Shown: piece after piece, positions 15,301 through 24,157 of the stretch
How positions within the stretch are numbered: the stretch's first letter is position 1
How the letters are laid out: the number at the start of each line of letters is the position of its first letter
Assembly (NCBI RefSeq): GCF_003385455.1
Contig: NZ_QNUF01000025.1
Location: 19,272-83,271, forward strand
DNA: 64,000 bases
From: Chryseobacterium rhizosphaerae
GTDB lineage: Bacteria > Bacteroidota > Bacteroidia > Flavobacteriales > Weeksellaceae
Direction of reading: 5' to 3'
Position numbers and translations under genes: made by a program
The notes under the pieces: generated by a model
What the model was told of the DNA's origin: nothing
Database searches by the model: none
The model's input: only the letters and a program-made list of their open reading frames with translations

Positions 15301-18300
15301 ACGTATTGATCGTAGAAACGATATTGTCTACCGTAGCATCATAAGTATATCCTGAAGCCTGTGCTTCTGTGGGGTAATACGTTTTCAGAGCCCTACCGAA
15401 AGCATCCTGTTCTACTTTTCCGGAAACCACATATTTAAGGCCTTTTTGGTAGAGATCTGCTGTCTTTTTCACCTGTATAGGGCTTCCAAAACCATCTGAA
15501 ATACTCACCGTATTAATAGTATTATTCGCATTGTCAGGATCATAATGACGGGTTACGGCATAAGATTGTGCTCCTGTAACATTCAATGGCGCCTCTGTAA
15601 CAGGTTTATATTCAAACTGTATCGTCCATGGAATATCGTTGAACATTTCATAAGGGCCAGTAATTTCAGTGGTTCTTCCCGCTGCATCATAAGCATATTG
15701 TGTCGGCTGCAGATTCATATCTTCAGTGAAAACAGGAACTCCAAACCGGAAGTCATATTCTGACTTGCTGCTATATCCAAAGGCATCTTTTACCATCGTT
15801 GGATAAGTCGCTACATTGGAATCATAGGTATACTCATGGAAGAAGCGCTGTCCCTGGTGATTAACCGGTCCTGTTGCTTTTTTAATATTTCCATACCCAT
15901 CATACTCATAATTATTGACAGGATTTCCCGGACCTACCATGGTAATGGCAGTAACATTTCCTTTACTGTCATATTGAGCTGTTCTTTCCCTTATTACTCC
16001 TGTAGCAGTTGATTTTACCCCTGTAGGCAGGATGAGATAGTTTGAAGCATTGTCTGTAACCTGATATGTTATAATAGAGGTAAGCACCTCTCCGGCTCCG
16101 ATCTGAACGTCTCCCGCATCTTTATTCTGTTTCAGGTTACCATAATTATCATAGACCATTTCTGTAGAGGTAGATTTACCTGCCACGGCCTGGCCTTCAT
16201 AGAAACTGGAAGTCGTTTTGTCCAGTGCGGTAAAATAGGCATAATTCGTCAGCGATTTTTCTCCTTCTTTCACCGGCAGATTAGTCGCTACCGTAGCTGT
16301 ATTATGGATCGTCCTTAAGCTAAGGATATTATTTTTCTCCGTCCATTTTTTCCCTGCTGCATCGTATAGTATTTCAGATAATAGAGATCCTTTTAAGAAA
16401 TAGGAATTATTATTGAAAACCTGCTGGGTATATCGATAGATTTCTGTAGCAGCAGCTCCTCCATTTCCTGTATTGATCTGATTGGTTCTTACTTTCTCAA
16501 ATCCATAAAATGTTCTTTCTCTTCTGCTATGGTAAGGATTTTCGTAAGTTACTGTAATCTTGGAAGCGTCCGGTCTGAACTGATTATCTCCGGTAAACCC
16601 ATCATTTGTCACCACAGAAGTCATGATCCATTTACTTTGTGGCAAATCATACGTATTTCCAGTTCTTTCGTAGGTTACCTCCCAGGCTCCTCCCATTGGA
16701 GTGGTTACCTTTTTAAGGAGATTAGTAGTTCCTATCGTAGAATATTTTACAAGCCCTGCAGTATTACTGAAATTACCGTCACCATCTGTCTGTGATTGTA
16801 ATAAATCCGGGAAGCCGTCTCCGTTCAGGTCTACTATCTGTTGTTTGACGTTACTATCTCCTTCCCCAAAGCTCGTACTTGGGTTTACTGAAATTTTAAG
16901 AGAATTTCCTGTAGTTCCGATAGGAATAAGGATAGATGCTGTAATTCCTACGTTCATATTATACCCTCGGGAAACATCCTGCTGAATATTGAATGCAGCA
17001 TTCCATGGAATAGCAACAAATCTGTTCCCTGTATTGATCTGGACATTCAGATTTCCTCCGGAACTGGTTACCAGATCTGCAAGGCCATCATTATTGATAT
17101 CTATCAGTGATGTTTTCTGATCATTAAGCGTTTCAGATTTTCCGGCTCCAAAGGCTATACTTGCATTAAACATGCTGACTCCTTTAGGCAAACCACTTGT
17201 TATGGTTCCTCCAATAGATGCACCCGCTCCAAGATTAGATGAAGTAGTGGTTCCATTTCTGAAATCACCATATGAAAGATTTTCAGGAGCGGCATAAGAG
17301 TACCCCAAATTCAGCTGAACCTGTCCATCCTTAGAAACTTTATCCAATAATCCATCCCCATTAATATCAATATAGCTATACGTAGAGTGATCTGTCCCGT
17401 CAGATGATCCTGCAGAAAAATTAAATCCTGGTTCAACAGCTTTCAATGCGGTCTGATCACTTGATTCGTTTGATTTTCCTGATAACGGATAGCTTTGTCC
17501 TACCCCCTTTCCAGAATTTTCATGATCTGTTCTATGTGGATTCTCACCGGCTCCTGCTAAAGTGCTGCCGGAAAGCATACCGATCATATTGGTGTACTGA
17601 ATTGCGTTCCCGTTTAATACATCAGGATAGCCGTCTCCATTCATATCAAAATAATCCAGGGTATTAATTGTACTCCCTTTTGATTCTGTATTATTTAAAG
17701 AGAAAACGGAAAATCCTCCTGAAACCCCTTTATTGTCATTTGTTGTTTTAGACTGCTTAACTGGAGCATTAAAAACTCCTGGTGTATTTGCAGGTGTCCC
17801 TTGTGTAAGAACACTCATATCATTCATTCCCATTCTTGAAGTGGAAACATCTCTACCTTGAGCGTAAGTGGTTTTACTGATTCCAATATACCTTTGAACG
17901 TAATCAGGATTAGTGGGTGTATTAAAATCTCTTCCGTTATAAGCGTTCATCATCAGGAAAAGCCTCTGACTCAAAGGAGTAGAGTCATTCTCATCATTAG
18001 GTGGCACTAATTTACCTGGATCTATAAGCTGACTGCCATAATCCGTTAACTGGTTTTGTAACTGACTGCAAGTTGCCGGTAATGTACCATAGCCCCCATG
18101 ATAAATAAATTGTCCCCAGCTTCTGTACATGGCTCCAAATCTTCCGTCATCTTTGGACAGATCTGTATTGGATCCCGTCTGGTATATTTTATCGGTATCT
18201 TTTCCGTAAACATTGATACCATGGGTTTCAAATACTGTAGGAGCAGCAGGATTTACATTTACAGACTGACGGATTTCTACTTCCAGATTGGGAATAGCTC

Positions 18301-21300
18301 CGTCTAATCCTTTATCAGACTCCAGATCTGTATAACATTCCACATAATAATCATTATAACGTACAATAGGTTGTGAAATAGAAAGCTCCTGCATACTGCT
18401 CACACTACCTGTCCAGTTGATGGTAGTAATGATTGGATTCCCAAAATTTCCACGCTGCATTAGTCTATTTCTAACGATATAAGTATATCTTCCTGCCGGT
18501 TTGCCCGTTAATTTTGCATATAATGAATAATTTCCATCACGACCACGCATGTCAATCCATTGCTTAAATGTTGAAACCGTATTGGTTCTTAAATTATAAA
18601 ACTGAATGTCCGGGACTACGGGTAGCTCCATATCATTTCCTTCATAATTGAGGGTCAGTTTTAAATTATTAAACTTTAAGTCTTCCCATTTTTCATTTAA
18701 GTCAGATTGTACCTGAAAATATAGGATATCCTGCTCAGCTAAAACTCCTGTATTAAAAAGAAGATTCTGACTTCCAGTAGTTGTATTAGCAAACTGCTGA
18801 CTTCCTATGGTTGTTACCGTACCATTCGATTGTTTTCTTACAATATTCAATGTAATCCCTTTTACTGTAAGGGGTTTAATGAATGTCCCCGTAATGATCC
18901 CCGAACTTACATTGACGGGAACTCCTGTTCCATTTTTACTGCTTACCAGCCCCATGCTATTAAGCTGGCCTAAAGGTGTTTCTGATGAATCTCTATACCA
19001 ATCCCAAAGGGCACCAGGATATGGATAAGCCATTGGAGCTACACGATATACAATATCTATAGGGAGCTCTACAATATCCCCAATACCATTATCCCGTGAG
19101 TTTACTCTAAAATAGATCTCATCACCTGGCTTTACTTCCACTAATTGTTGATTAATGTAATAAGATTTATTCGAGGTATTAAGGGTTGTAAACGGAACTA
19201 AAATATTGGATGTGTTAGTATCCACCTTATATTGTTGTACACTTATTTTTACACCGTCCGGGCTTGATGAAGGAGTTTTTAATTTAACCATCCCCGTAAT
19301 GTTAACGCTCCCTTCATAAGGTGCCCGCCAAACCTTAACGACATCGTGAAGGGGGGAGTTTTTATAATCCTCCAGCAGGTCATTACAATCTACAGCAGGC
19401 GTACTTATAGCAGCTCCTTTATTGATTGGATTGGGAGTCAGTAAAACATCTGTTGTATATTTTAGAACCCCATTTTCTATTCTTCCAAAATAGACCTGCC
19501 CGTTACTGACAATATCCTGAATTCCATCACTATTGACATCTGTAAAATAATTATAGGTAAGATCCTTCGTTTTTGATGTTCCGAAAGATACTCCTGCTGA
19601 TGCCAGCATTGAAGCGGTTGCCTGAAAACCAAAACTATTCGTATAGCTTTTTGAGTAAGAAAAGGACTTCGAATTTTCAGGAGTTAATAAATTACTTCCA
19701 AAAGAACTTATGTCCAGTCCTTTCTTTCTATATTTAAAAACAGAATCCGGAGAATTCCATTCATTCTTCAAAACCTTATCCGGTAGTCCATCTCCATCTA
19801 CATCGGTTATGGTAAGTCTTCCCCCACCTTCTCCTTCTGTATACTGATAATCTCCCCCGAGAGTTGCACTTTTAGTCAATGGATTGTAAGCCTGGGTATC
19901 ACCCACTTTTGCAAGCCCAAAAGTAAGAGCGCCACCAACAGTTGTATTTTTTGAGTCCCCATGCCCCAATAGTGAAGAACTTTTTATTCCGGCATCGTTA
20001 GCAACGGCATCAATTGAAGTCTCAGGTGAATACTGAGTAGTTTCTATAGTATTAAAGTATTCTATCCTATTGGTATAAAATACACTCCCATTTGCATTTT
20101 TCTCAGTAATTGTTTCTAAAAGCGATTTAGAAAAGGCTCCTTTTTTATATTGAAACTCATAACTTCTCACCTGAGCTCCATCATATAATATCTGAATGCT
20201 CCCTAACCTTTTTGATGTCACCCGTACAAATCCAAGTCTCCCATCTACCTGTACATCTTCTCTTTGATTGGAGTCATATCCAAAATTGACATTGTATTTC
20301 TTTAAAGAAGTATTAGCATCGTTAAGGGTATATTCTATTGTATTGATATACATTTCTTTTCCTCCATTTCCAAGAGCTCCTGACAAACTGTATGTGGGCG
20401 TGTCATAATTGTACTTTACATAATTACCATTCGTATCAATTGTTTTATAAAGTGACCAGTGGCCGATATTATTTGTTCCGGATTGCCTCAGTACCGCATT
20501 CTCTACTACAGCAGTACCATCTCCTCCAAAATAATTTCTTGTTCCGTCTTTACTGATCACTTCCCACCAGTAACTTGACGGACTGCTTCCATGTCTGATG
20601 ATTTTATGATACGCACCTTCTATTCTCGGATAAAACTGACGTTCTGCAGTTCTCTCTTTATCAAAACCTTCTGCACGATTCGGTAAAACGTATTTATCAC
20701 CTTCTTTAAAGGTTAACTGCTCCCCACCAAAAGAATAGATTTCTGTCTCTTTTGCTCCGTCATATTTTGGGACACCCCATCTTGTATCGATACTTATCGC
20801 AGGAGTAGAAAGATCCCAACCTAAGCCCAACCAGCCATTGCCTCCCTCACTGCTATAATTTACAGATAACGAAGGCTGTACTCCTTGTCTTCCGGTGGGA
20901 ATCTTAATAGGAAAACTTGTATTTACTGTTCCCATACTGTTGGGAGAAGGAGCTCCTATGCTCACAATTCCTGTGGATGGATCCGCAGCTTTTATATCTT
21001 TTATAGAATTGGGAGCATAATTTCCGGTTTCCGGAGATTCAGGTACTTTGATAATCCCCGTGATCATATCTGTAAAATGGGTTGTTTTAGAAACCAGAAT
21101 CTCTTTCTCACTCATCAAAGAATCTCTTTCCAGTACCATCCATTTTTTCTGGGTATCATCAAAGTAAAAAGCTCTTATATCCTGTTCGGTATACCCGGCA
21201 GGAATTTTAGATTTGTCATAAGTCATTGATACTTTTGCAGGAATACTAAAATGTTCTCCATGAGGAAGAAAACGATATGCAAAATGCTGTTTGGTAACAT

Positions 21301-22180
21301 TCACGAACTCAGGAGTAGTAACAGGAATATCAATATCCCGCAAAGGAGTTACTGAAAAATTCCGTGAGGTTTTCAGAGTGCCTTTATGGACTTCAAGACC
21401 TGCACCTTCCCAATGTAATTCTCCTGCTTCTCCTGCCACAATATTTTTTATCAGTGCCCGAGAAACATTATTTTCTGTTCTATAGGATGACGGAATAGAG
21501 GGATCTATTCTGACATGAACATTCCGAACCCTGTAAGTATAATCTGCATCAGAAGGAATGGTAAAGGTGATTTTATTTTTCCCCTGAAGAAGAGCAGAGG
21601 CGGGTAATGCTTCGGACTGGAAACTCCACCGGTTATTTTTTTCCACAATCTTACCTCCTGTAGCCAATTCGTCATTGATGTATTTGCTAATACCAGAGGC
21701 CTCACTCACTCCATAAAGCTCATATTCCAGCCATACAGAAGAATTGGGTTTTACAACGTCATTTACAAGTACGGTAAATATATTATCAAACACCTGGTCT
21801 ATAGGGTACTCCTGATCTTTACCAATAACTCCCAGTTTAATATCTGACCTGTATAATTTGGAAGCATGGCTCTTTACATCGGATATCTTAAAAGTTTTAA
21901 TGCTTTCCAATGGGCTTTCAGGTATCTTTTCTACGGCCACCCCGGTATGTAAAGGAGGTTCAGCAGCCGATGAATTTTTCTTATTTGTGGAAAAAGAGAG
22001 TTGGGAATCCGAAGATGAAATACGTTTATATTCCTTATCTATTGGTTTCTGCTCTTCTTTATGTAAAAAAAGACTGTTGGCCTGGGCATGGATCTGTGAC
22101 CATGAAATAAGAAAAATAAAAGAATTAACTATTTTTCTCTGTCCTCTGATTATGTTAAATAAAGATGTCTTCATAGCCAT
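12362..22180 (-). CDS. Giant SpvB/TcdB/Rhs polymorphic toxin with C-terminal tip
   Basis: 3272 residues. The N-terminus (residues 1-35) looks like a signal peptide (VNSFIFLISW...IHAQA). An SpvB-like domain lies near 385-500 (GNGWLGLGWDLSTPAISID). Six FG-GAP/VCBS motifs of the type DxNGDGxxD appear near 790, 883, 1513, 1608, 1697 and 1787. A TcdB-like middle (TTPMGGAWEVTYERTGN) follows, then YD repeats (about 2010-2830). The Rhs core is at about 2931-3075 (WYHPDHLGSSSFITGLDGE to DPNGKQ). This fuses the parts that are separate TcB and TcC proteins in insecticidal toxin complexes, where the shell encloses the tip. The tip (last 197 residues) begins with a hydrophobic helix and ends in KHGLKWKEGG, QWGSQEDLDYA, THIWIRNNGNEKTYHGYP. 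It may be an RNase-type fold; family unassigned. Confidence 0.88.
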   Translation of the reverse strand: MAMKTSLFNIIRGQRKIVNSFIFLISWSQIHAQANSLFLHKEEQKPIDKEYKRISSSDSQLSFSTNKKNSSAAEPPLHTGVAVEKIPESPLESIKTFKISDVKSHASKLYRSDIKLGVIGKDQEYPIDQVFDNIFTVLVNDVVKPNSSVWLEYELYGVSEASGISKYINDELATGGKIVEKNNRWSFQSEALPASALLQGKNKITFTIPSDADYTYRVRNVHVRIDPSIPSSYRTENNVSRALIKNIVAGEAGELHWEGAGLEVHKGTLKTSRNFSVTPLRDIDIPVTTPEFVNVTKQHFAYRFLPHGEHFSIPAKVSMTYDKSKIPAGYTEQDIRAFYFDDTQKKWMVLERDSLMSEKEILVSKTTHFTDMITGIIKVPESPETGNYAPNSIKDIKAADPSTGIVSIGAPSPNSMGTVNTSFPIKIPTGRQGVQPSLSVNYSSEGGNGWLGLGWDLSTPAISIDTRWGVPKYDGAKETEIYSFGGEQLTFKEGDKYVLPNRAEGFDKERTAERQFYPRIEGAYHKIIRHGSSPSSYWWEVISKDGTRNYFGGDGTAVVENAVLRQSGTNNIGHWSLYKTIDTNGNYVKYNYDTPTYSLSGALGNGGKEMYINTIEYTLNDANTSLKKYNVNFGYDSNQREDVQVDGRLGFVRVTSKRLGSIQILYDGAQVRSYEFQYKKGAFSKSLLETITEKNANGSVFYTNRIEYFNTIETTQYSPETSIDAVANDAGIKSSSLLGHGDSKNTTVGGALTFGLAKVGDTQAYNPLTKSATLGGDYQYTEGEGGGRLTITDVDGDGLPDKVLKNEWNSPDSVFKYRKKGLDISSFGSNLLTPENSKSFSYSKSYTNSFGFQATASMLASAGVSFGTSKTKDLTYNYFTDVNSDGIQDIVSNGQVYFGRIENGVLKYTTDVLLTPNPINKGAAISTPAVDCNDLLEDYKNSPLHDVVKVWRAPYEGSVNITGMVKLKTPSSSPDGVKISVQQYKVDTNTSNILVPFTTLNTSNKSYYINQQLVEVKPGDEIYFRVNSRDNGIGDIVELPIDIVYRVAPMAYPYPGALWDWYRDSSETPLGQLNSMGLVSSKNGTGVPVNVSSGIITGTFIKPLTVKGITLNIVRKQSNGTVTTIGSQQFANTTTGSQNLLFNTGVLAEQDILYFQVQSDLNEKWEDLKFNNLKLTLNYEGNDMELPVVPDIQFYNLRTNTVSTFKQWIDMRGRDGNYSLYAKLTGKPAGRYTYIVRNRLMQRGNFGNPIITTINWTGSVSSMQELSISQPIVRYNDYYVECYTDLESDKGLDGAIPNLEVEIRQSVNVNPAAPTVFETHGINVYGKDTDKIYQTGSNTDLSKDDGRFGAMYRSWGQFIYHGGYGTLPATCSQLQNQLTDYGSQLIDPGKLVPPNDENDSTPLSQRLFLMMNAYNGRDFNTPTNPDYVQRYIGISKTTYAQGRDVSTSRMGMNDMSVLTQGTPANTPGVFNAPVKQSKTTNDNKGVSGGFSVFSLNNTESKGSTINTLDYFDMNGDGYPDVLNGNAIQYTNMIGMLSGSTLAGAGENPHRTDHENSGKGVGQSYPLSGKSNESSDQTALKAVEPGFNFSAGSSDGTDHSTYSYIDINGDGLLDKVSKDGQVQLNLGYSYAAPENLSYGDFRNGTTTSSNLGAGASIGGTITSGLPKGVSMFNASIAFGAGKSETLNDQKTSLIDINNDGLADLVTSSGGNLNVQINTGNRFVAIPWNAAFNIQQDVSRGYNMNVGITASILIPIGTTGNSLKISVNPSTSFGEGDSNVKQQIVDLNGDGFPDLLQSQTDGDGNFSNTAGLVKYSTIGTTNLLKKVTTPMGGAWEVTYERTGNTYDLPQSKWIMTSVVTNDGFTGDNQFRPDASKITVTYENPYHSRRERTFYGFEKVRTNQINTGNGGAAATEIYRYTQQVFNNNSYFLKGSLLSEILYDAAGKKWTEKNNILSLRTIHNTATVATNLPVKEGEKSLTNYAYFTALDKTTSSFYEGQAVAGKSTSTEMVYDNYGNLKQNKDAGDVQIGAGEVLTSIITYQVTDNASNYLILPTGVKSTATGVIRERTAQYDSKGNVTAITMVGPGNPVNNYEYDGYGNIKKATGPVNHQGQRFFHEYTYDSNVATYPTMVKDAFGYSSKSEYDFRFGVPVFTEDMNLQPTQYAYDAAGRTTEITGPYEMFNDIPWTIQFEYKPVTEAPLNVTGAQSYAVTRHYDPDNANNTINTVSISDGFGSPIQVKKTADLYQKGLKYVVSGKVEQDAFGRALKTYYPTEAQASGYTYDATVDNIVSTINTYDVLDRVLTTKLPDEDLISEVEYGFGNDREGRQMFRTIMTDELGTVKNTYVDIKGRTTTVHEPSNTGDIFTSFTHDAIGDLLKVRDVQNNLTTSIYDDLGRRTSMTHPDSGISTFVYDAASNMTSRTNAENETVTYTYDFGRLNAVIYPKYPENTVKYYYGQAMDASAMDNNSVGRLWYQVDATGTQYMKYGRLGELIHQRRSVAVPGAGVYWFGTEWEYDTWNRVKTIIYPDGEKVTYNYNLAGNLKNMASVKDGFTRNIINELGYDKFDQRVFLKYGNGTATSYEYETKRRRLLKMNAQTPGNRYFMKNLYQYDVVSNVLQVHNNAPVAQAGLLGGGTNHTYGYDDLYRLTSASGNWRGINPQSQEERQRYTVTMAYDNMHNVMGKTQKHEKAMGNTGNVWSTIEASSYRLNYKYESTKPHAPTTIVDEPNVPGALCCDVNNPQVKFQNYTYDKKGNPTAIAQQTCKVTEPKTKYLWDEENRLRFVDTNPSTPEVDGSAIYTYDAGGERIIKNVLSTAVITGSNGTSQTITKNDYTVYPNGMAVARIIFNTQTQKYELSYTKHYYAGSQRINSKLGKGKDVGQFNCGWLIIPFGAGSAAINEKAVAKEKLEANTTASLAIMAANGITPPPNYGQNAGYNENCVSSYTGVEEKDTYWYHPDHLGSSSFITGLDGEVTQNIEYFPSGEVFVENHKNSYNTPYKFNGKEQDDETGYYYYGARYYNPRVSLWLNVDPLADYNPFMNDQAYIDGEHNGGVYNSKNLSPYIYCYQNPVLLTDPNGKQAQAALLGGGPVGWVLFGIVTAGTAVYAYSEYDRAQENAAIVNRSIPKSPSKTEREVFPSNRIEEIKYKTFPKAEKDNLIVRTFPTNEKAKIFALSNLRPEKGYEGSGKHGLKWKEGGAEAKKTGIPQGQWGSQEDLDYAGQKASGLKPREGAEFELPTDTKSVVHMPDGTTKKATHIWIRNNGNEKTYHGYPKAKE

Positions 22181-22182
22181 TA

Positions 22183-24150
22183 CTAGTTAATGATTAGTTT
22201 AAAATTTTTCTTCTGAGAAGACGTTTCTACGACCACTACATATGTCCCTCCAACTCTAAGTGATTCTTTAAGCTCATAGAAGGATTTTCCCGATTCCTTA
22301 ATTTCTTTAGCCAGTCTTCCGGACATTTCAAAAATTTTGACATTTACATCTTCTGCTTTTGACAAACGAATGCGAATCGTAAAACTTTCTCCTGCATGAA
22401 TTGGGTTAGGAAAAATTACAATACTGTTTTCCAAAGGTTGGGTTACTGAAATTGCACTGGTTTTTATACAGCCTTCAGGAGTGGTAGCCGTGATTGTATA
22501 ATCTCCAGGTTCATAGATTTTAATTTTTGAATCGGAACTCTTAAATCCATTACTGGAAGCCCATTGATAACGTGTTTCTTTATTACTGACATTTTTAGAA
22601 GCATCCAATTCAACAAATCCATTTTGAGGAAGTATATAATTTTCTTCCAGGTTCTGATCTATAGACTTAAAATCAGTGATGTTAAAACTAAAACGGGAAG
22701 AAATATTGGTTTTATCCAAAATTTCAAGTGTATAGCTTCCCGGTGCAAGGTTGTTAAAATCTACCTTAGCACTTTGTGAAATTTGATTTTGTATCGATAT
22801 ATTATCTTTCGTCAGATTAATTTTAAATGGAGCTTCCCCTCTTTGAATGTTTATTTTTAAAGCACCAAAATTATTTTTGCAGTCAGCCTGTATAATCTCT
22901 TTTGCCAATAACAGTTGTGAACCTAAAGCAAAAGTAAATACATCAGATCCTGAAAAATCCTTGTCAAATATTATATTTTTAAAATGTATAAACCCTTTAT
23001 CATCCACAGATTCCATAGGATACACTTCAAGATCAGTATTGTTAAAATCTCCTTTTCCGGAACGGTCAACAACCAGTAACACTTTCTTTCCTTCAGGAAG
23101 AACAGGAAGAATATCTTTGGTATAGAAAACAACTTCGGCAGGGAAAGAACTTTCTTTCTCTTCAGATAAACGGATTTTCCATTTTCGTTTTAAAAGTTGC
23201 TGTCCCAGTACTTCTTTATCAAACTCTAAAGGGTCTCTGGTATTTCCCCATATCAGAAAGGTCTGGTTAGGAAGTTGAACTGTATTATCTTTATTGCTCA
23301 CCATCAGCTGTTTAGCTGCAATAGCCAGACGTTTGTTTTCTGAAGTACTTGTAGACTGTTTCTGATAAAGTCCTGAATATTGATCGATTGCAATGCCGGC
23401 CACATTCTCCGGATAGTCTGCATAATCTTCTTTTTTCCATATTTTTTTACTTTTGGAACTCAGATATTCGGTCATTGGCATAGTAACACCATATTTTATG
23501 GCCAGATAGGAATTCACCCTATCTCTTTCATTTTGGGTTAAAATCTTACGGTATATAAAAAATTCAGGGAGTTTTCCTTTAAAAGCTATTCCGCTTCTGT
23601 TCCCTGCATCTTTCCCAATATAAATATTACTTTTCCCAGAGCTCCCCAATACATCGCCTATCCGTTGAGAGGGTACATCAAATTTCGAATACATACTCAA
23701 GGAAGTCATACTGTCCAGTTTTTCAGGCTCTATATAATTGATCTGCTCATTATTATAGCGGAACACACTGCTTGTACTGTAGTAGAGTTCCTTCTCTCCT
23801 GCAAAGTCTGTTGAGAATAATGCAGTTTCTTTATTTGTATTTTTGTTCTGGTATACCATAAAAAGGTTTACCTTATTCAACGTTTCCAGGACATAAGGAA
23901 TTTTCAGAAAGTTATTGGTTCCGTCAAAATCCAGTGTTTCATTATAATTCAGTAAACCATATTTCGGTTTATTCTTTTCTGTATCTGCAGATATAATATG
24001 CTGGTTACTGCTATAATCTGTATATAAAAGGGTCGTATTTCTTCCTGTATCAGATTTTAGCCAAAGGCTTACTTCTCCCACTCCACCGGGACTTTGTGAG
24101 AACATCAAAGAACTGAACGACACTAAAATGATTCTATATAAATGCTTCAT
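22183..24150 (-). CDS. T9SS-exported LamG-like protein
   Basis: 655 residues. The signal peptide is MKHLYRIILVSFSSLMFSQ. The N-terminal part (VSLWLKSDTG, LDFDGTNNFLKIPY, YLAIKYGVTMP) is the concanavalin/LamG-like module common in Bacteroidota surface proteins. A PKD-like middle (ENYILPQNGFVELDAS) follows. The C-terminus (FPNPIHAGESFTIRIRLS to FKLIIN) is a type A sorting domain, so export is by T9SS with possible surface attachment. It lies in the operon 7 bp after the subtilase gene and 2 bp before the giant toxin gene. Its role may be adhesion or presentation of the toxin; inferred from operon position only. Confidence 0.82.
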   Translation of the reverse strand: MKHLYRIILVSFSSLMFSQSPGGVGEVSLWLKSDTGRNTTLLYTDYSSNQHIISADTEKNKPKYGLLNYNETLDFDGTNNFLKIPYVLETLNKVNLFMVYQNKNTNKETALFSTDFAGEKELYYSTSSVFRYNNEQINYIEPEKLDSMTSLSMYSKFDVPSQRIGDVLGSSGKSNIYIGKDAGNRSGIAFKGKLPEFFIYRKILTQNERDRVNSYLAIKYGVTMPMTEYLSSKSKKIWKKEDYADYPENVAGIAIDQYSGLYQKQSTSTSENKRLAIAAKQLMVSNKDNTVQLPNQTFLIWGNTRDPLEFDKEVLGQQLLKRKWKIRLSEEKESSFPAEVVFYTKDILPVLPEGKKVLLVVDRSGKGDFNNTDLEVYPMESVDDKGFIHFKNIIFDKDFSGSDVFTFALGSQLLLAKEIIQADCKNNFGALKINIQRGEAPFKINLTKDNISIQNQISQSAKVDFNNLAPGSYTLEILDKTNISSRFSFNITDFKSIDQNLEENYILPQNGFVELDASKNVSNKETRYQWASSNGFKSSDSKIKIYEPGDYTITATTPEGCIKTSAISVTQPLENSIVIFPNPIHAGESFTIRIRLSKAEDVNVKIFEMSGRLAKEIKESGKSFYELKESLRVGGTYVVVVETSSQKKNFKLIIN

Positions 24151-24157
24151 AGCTCCT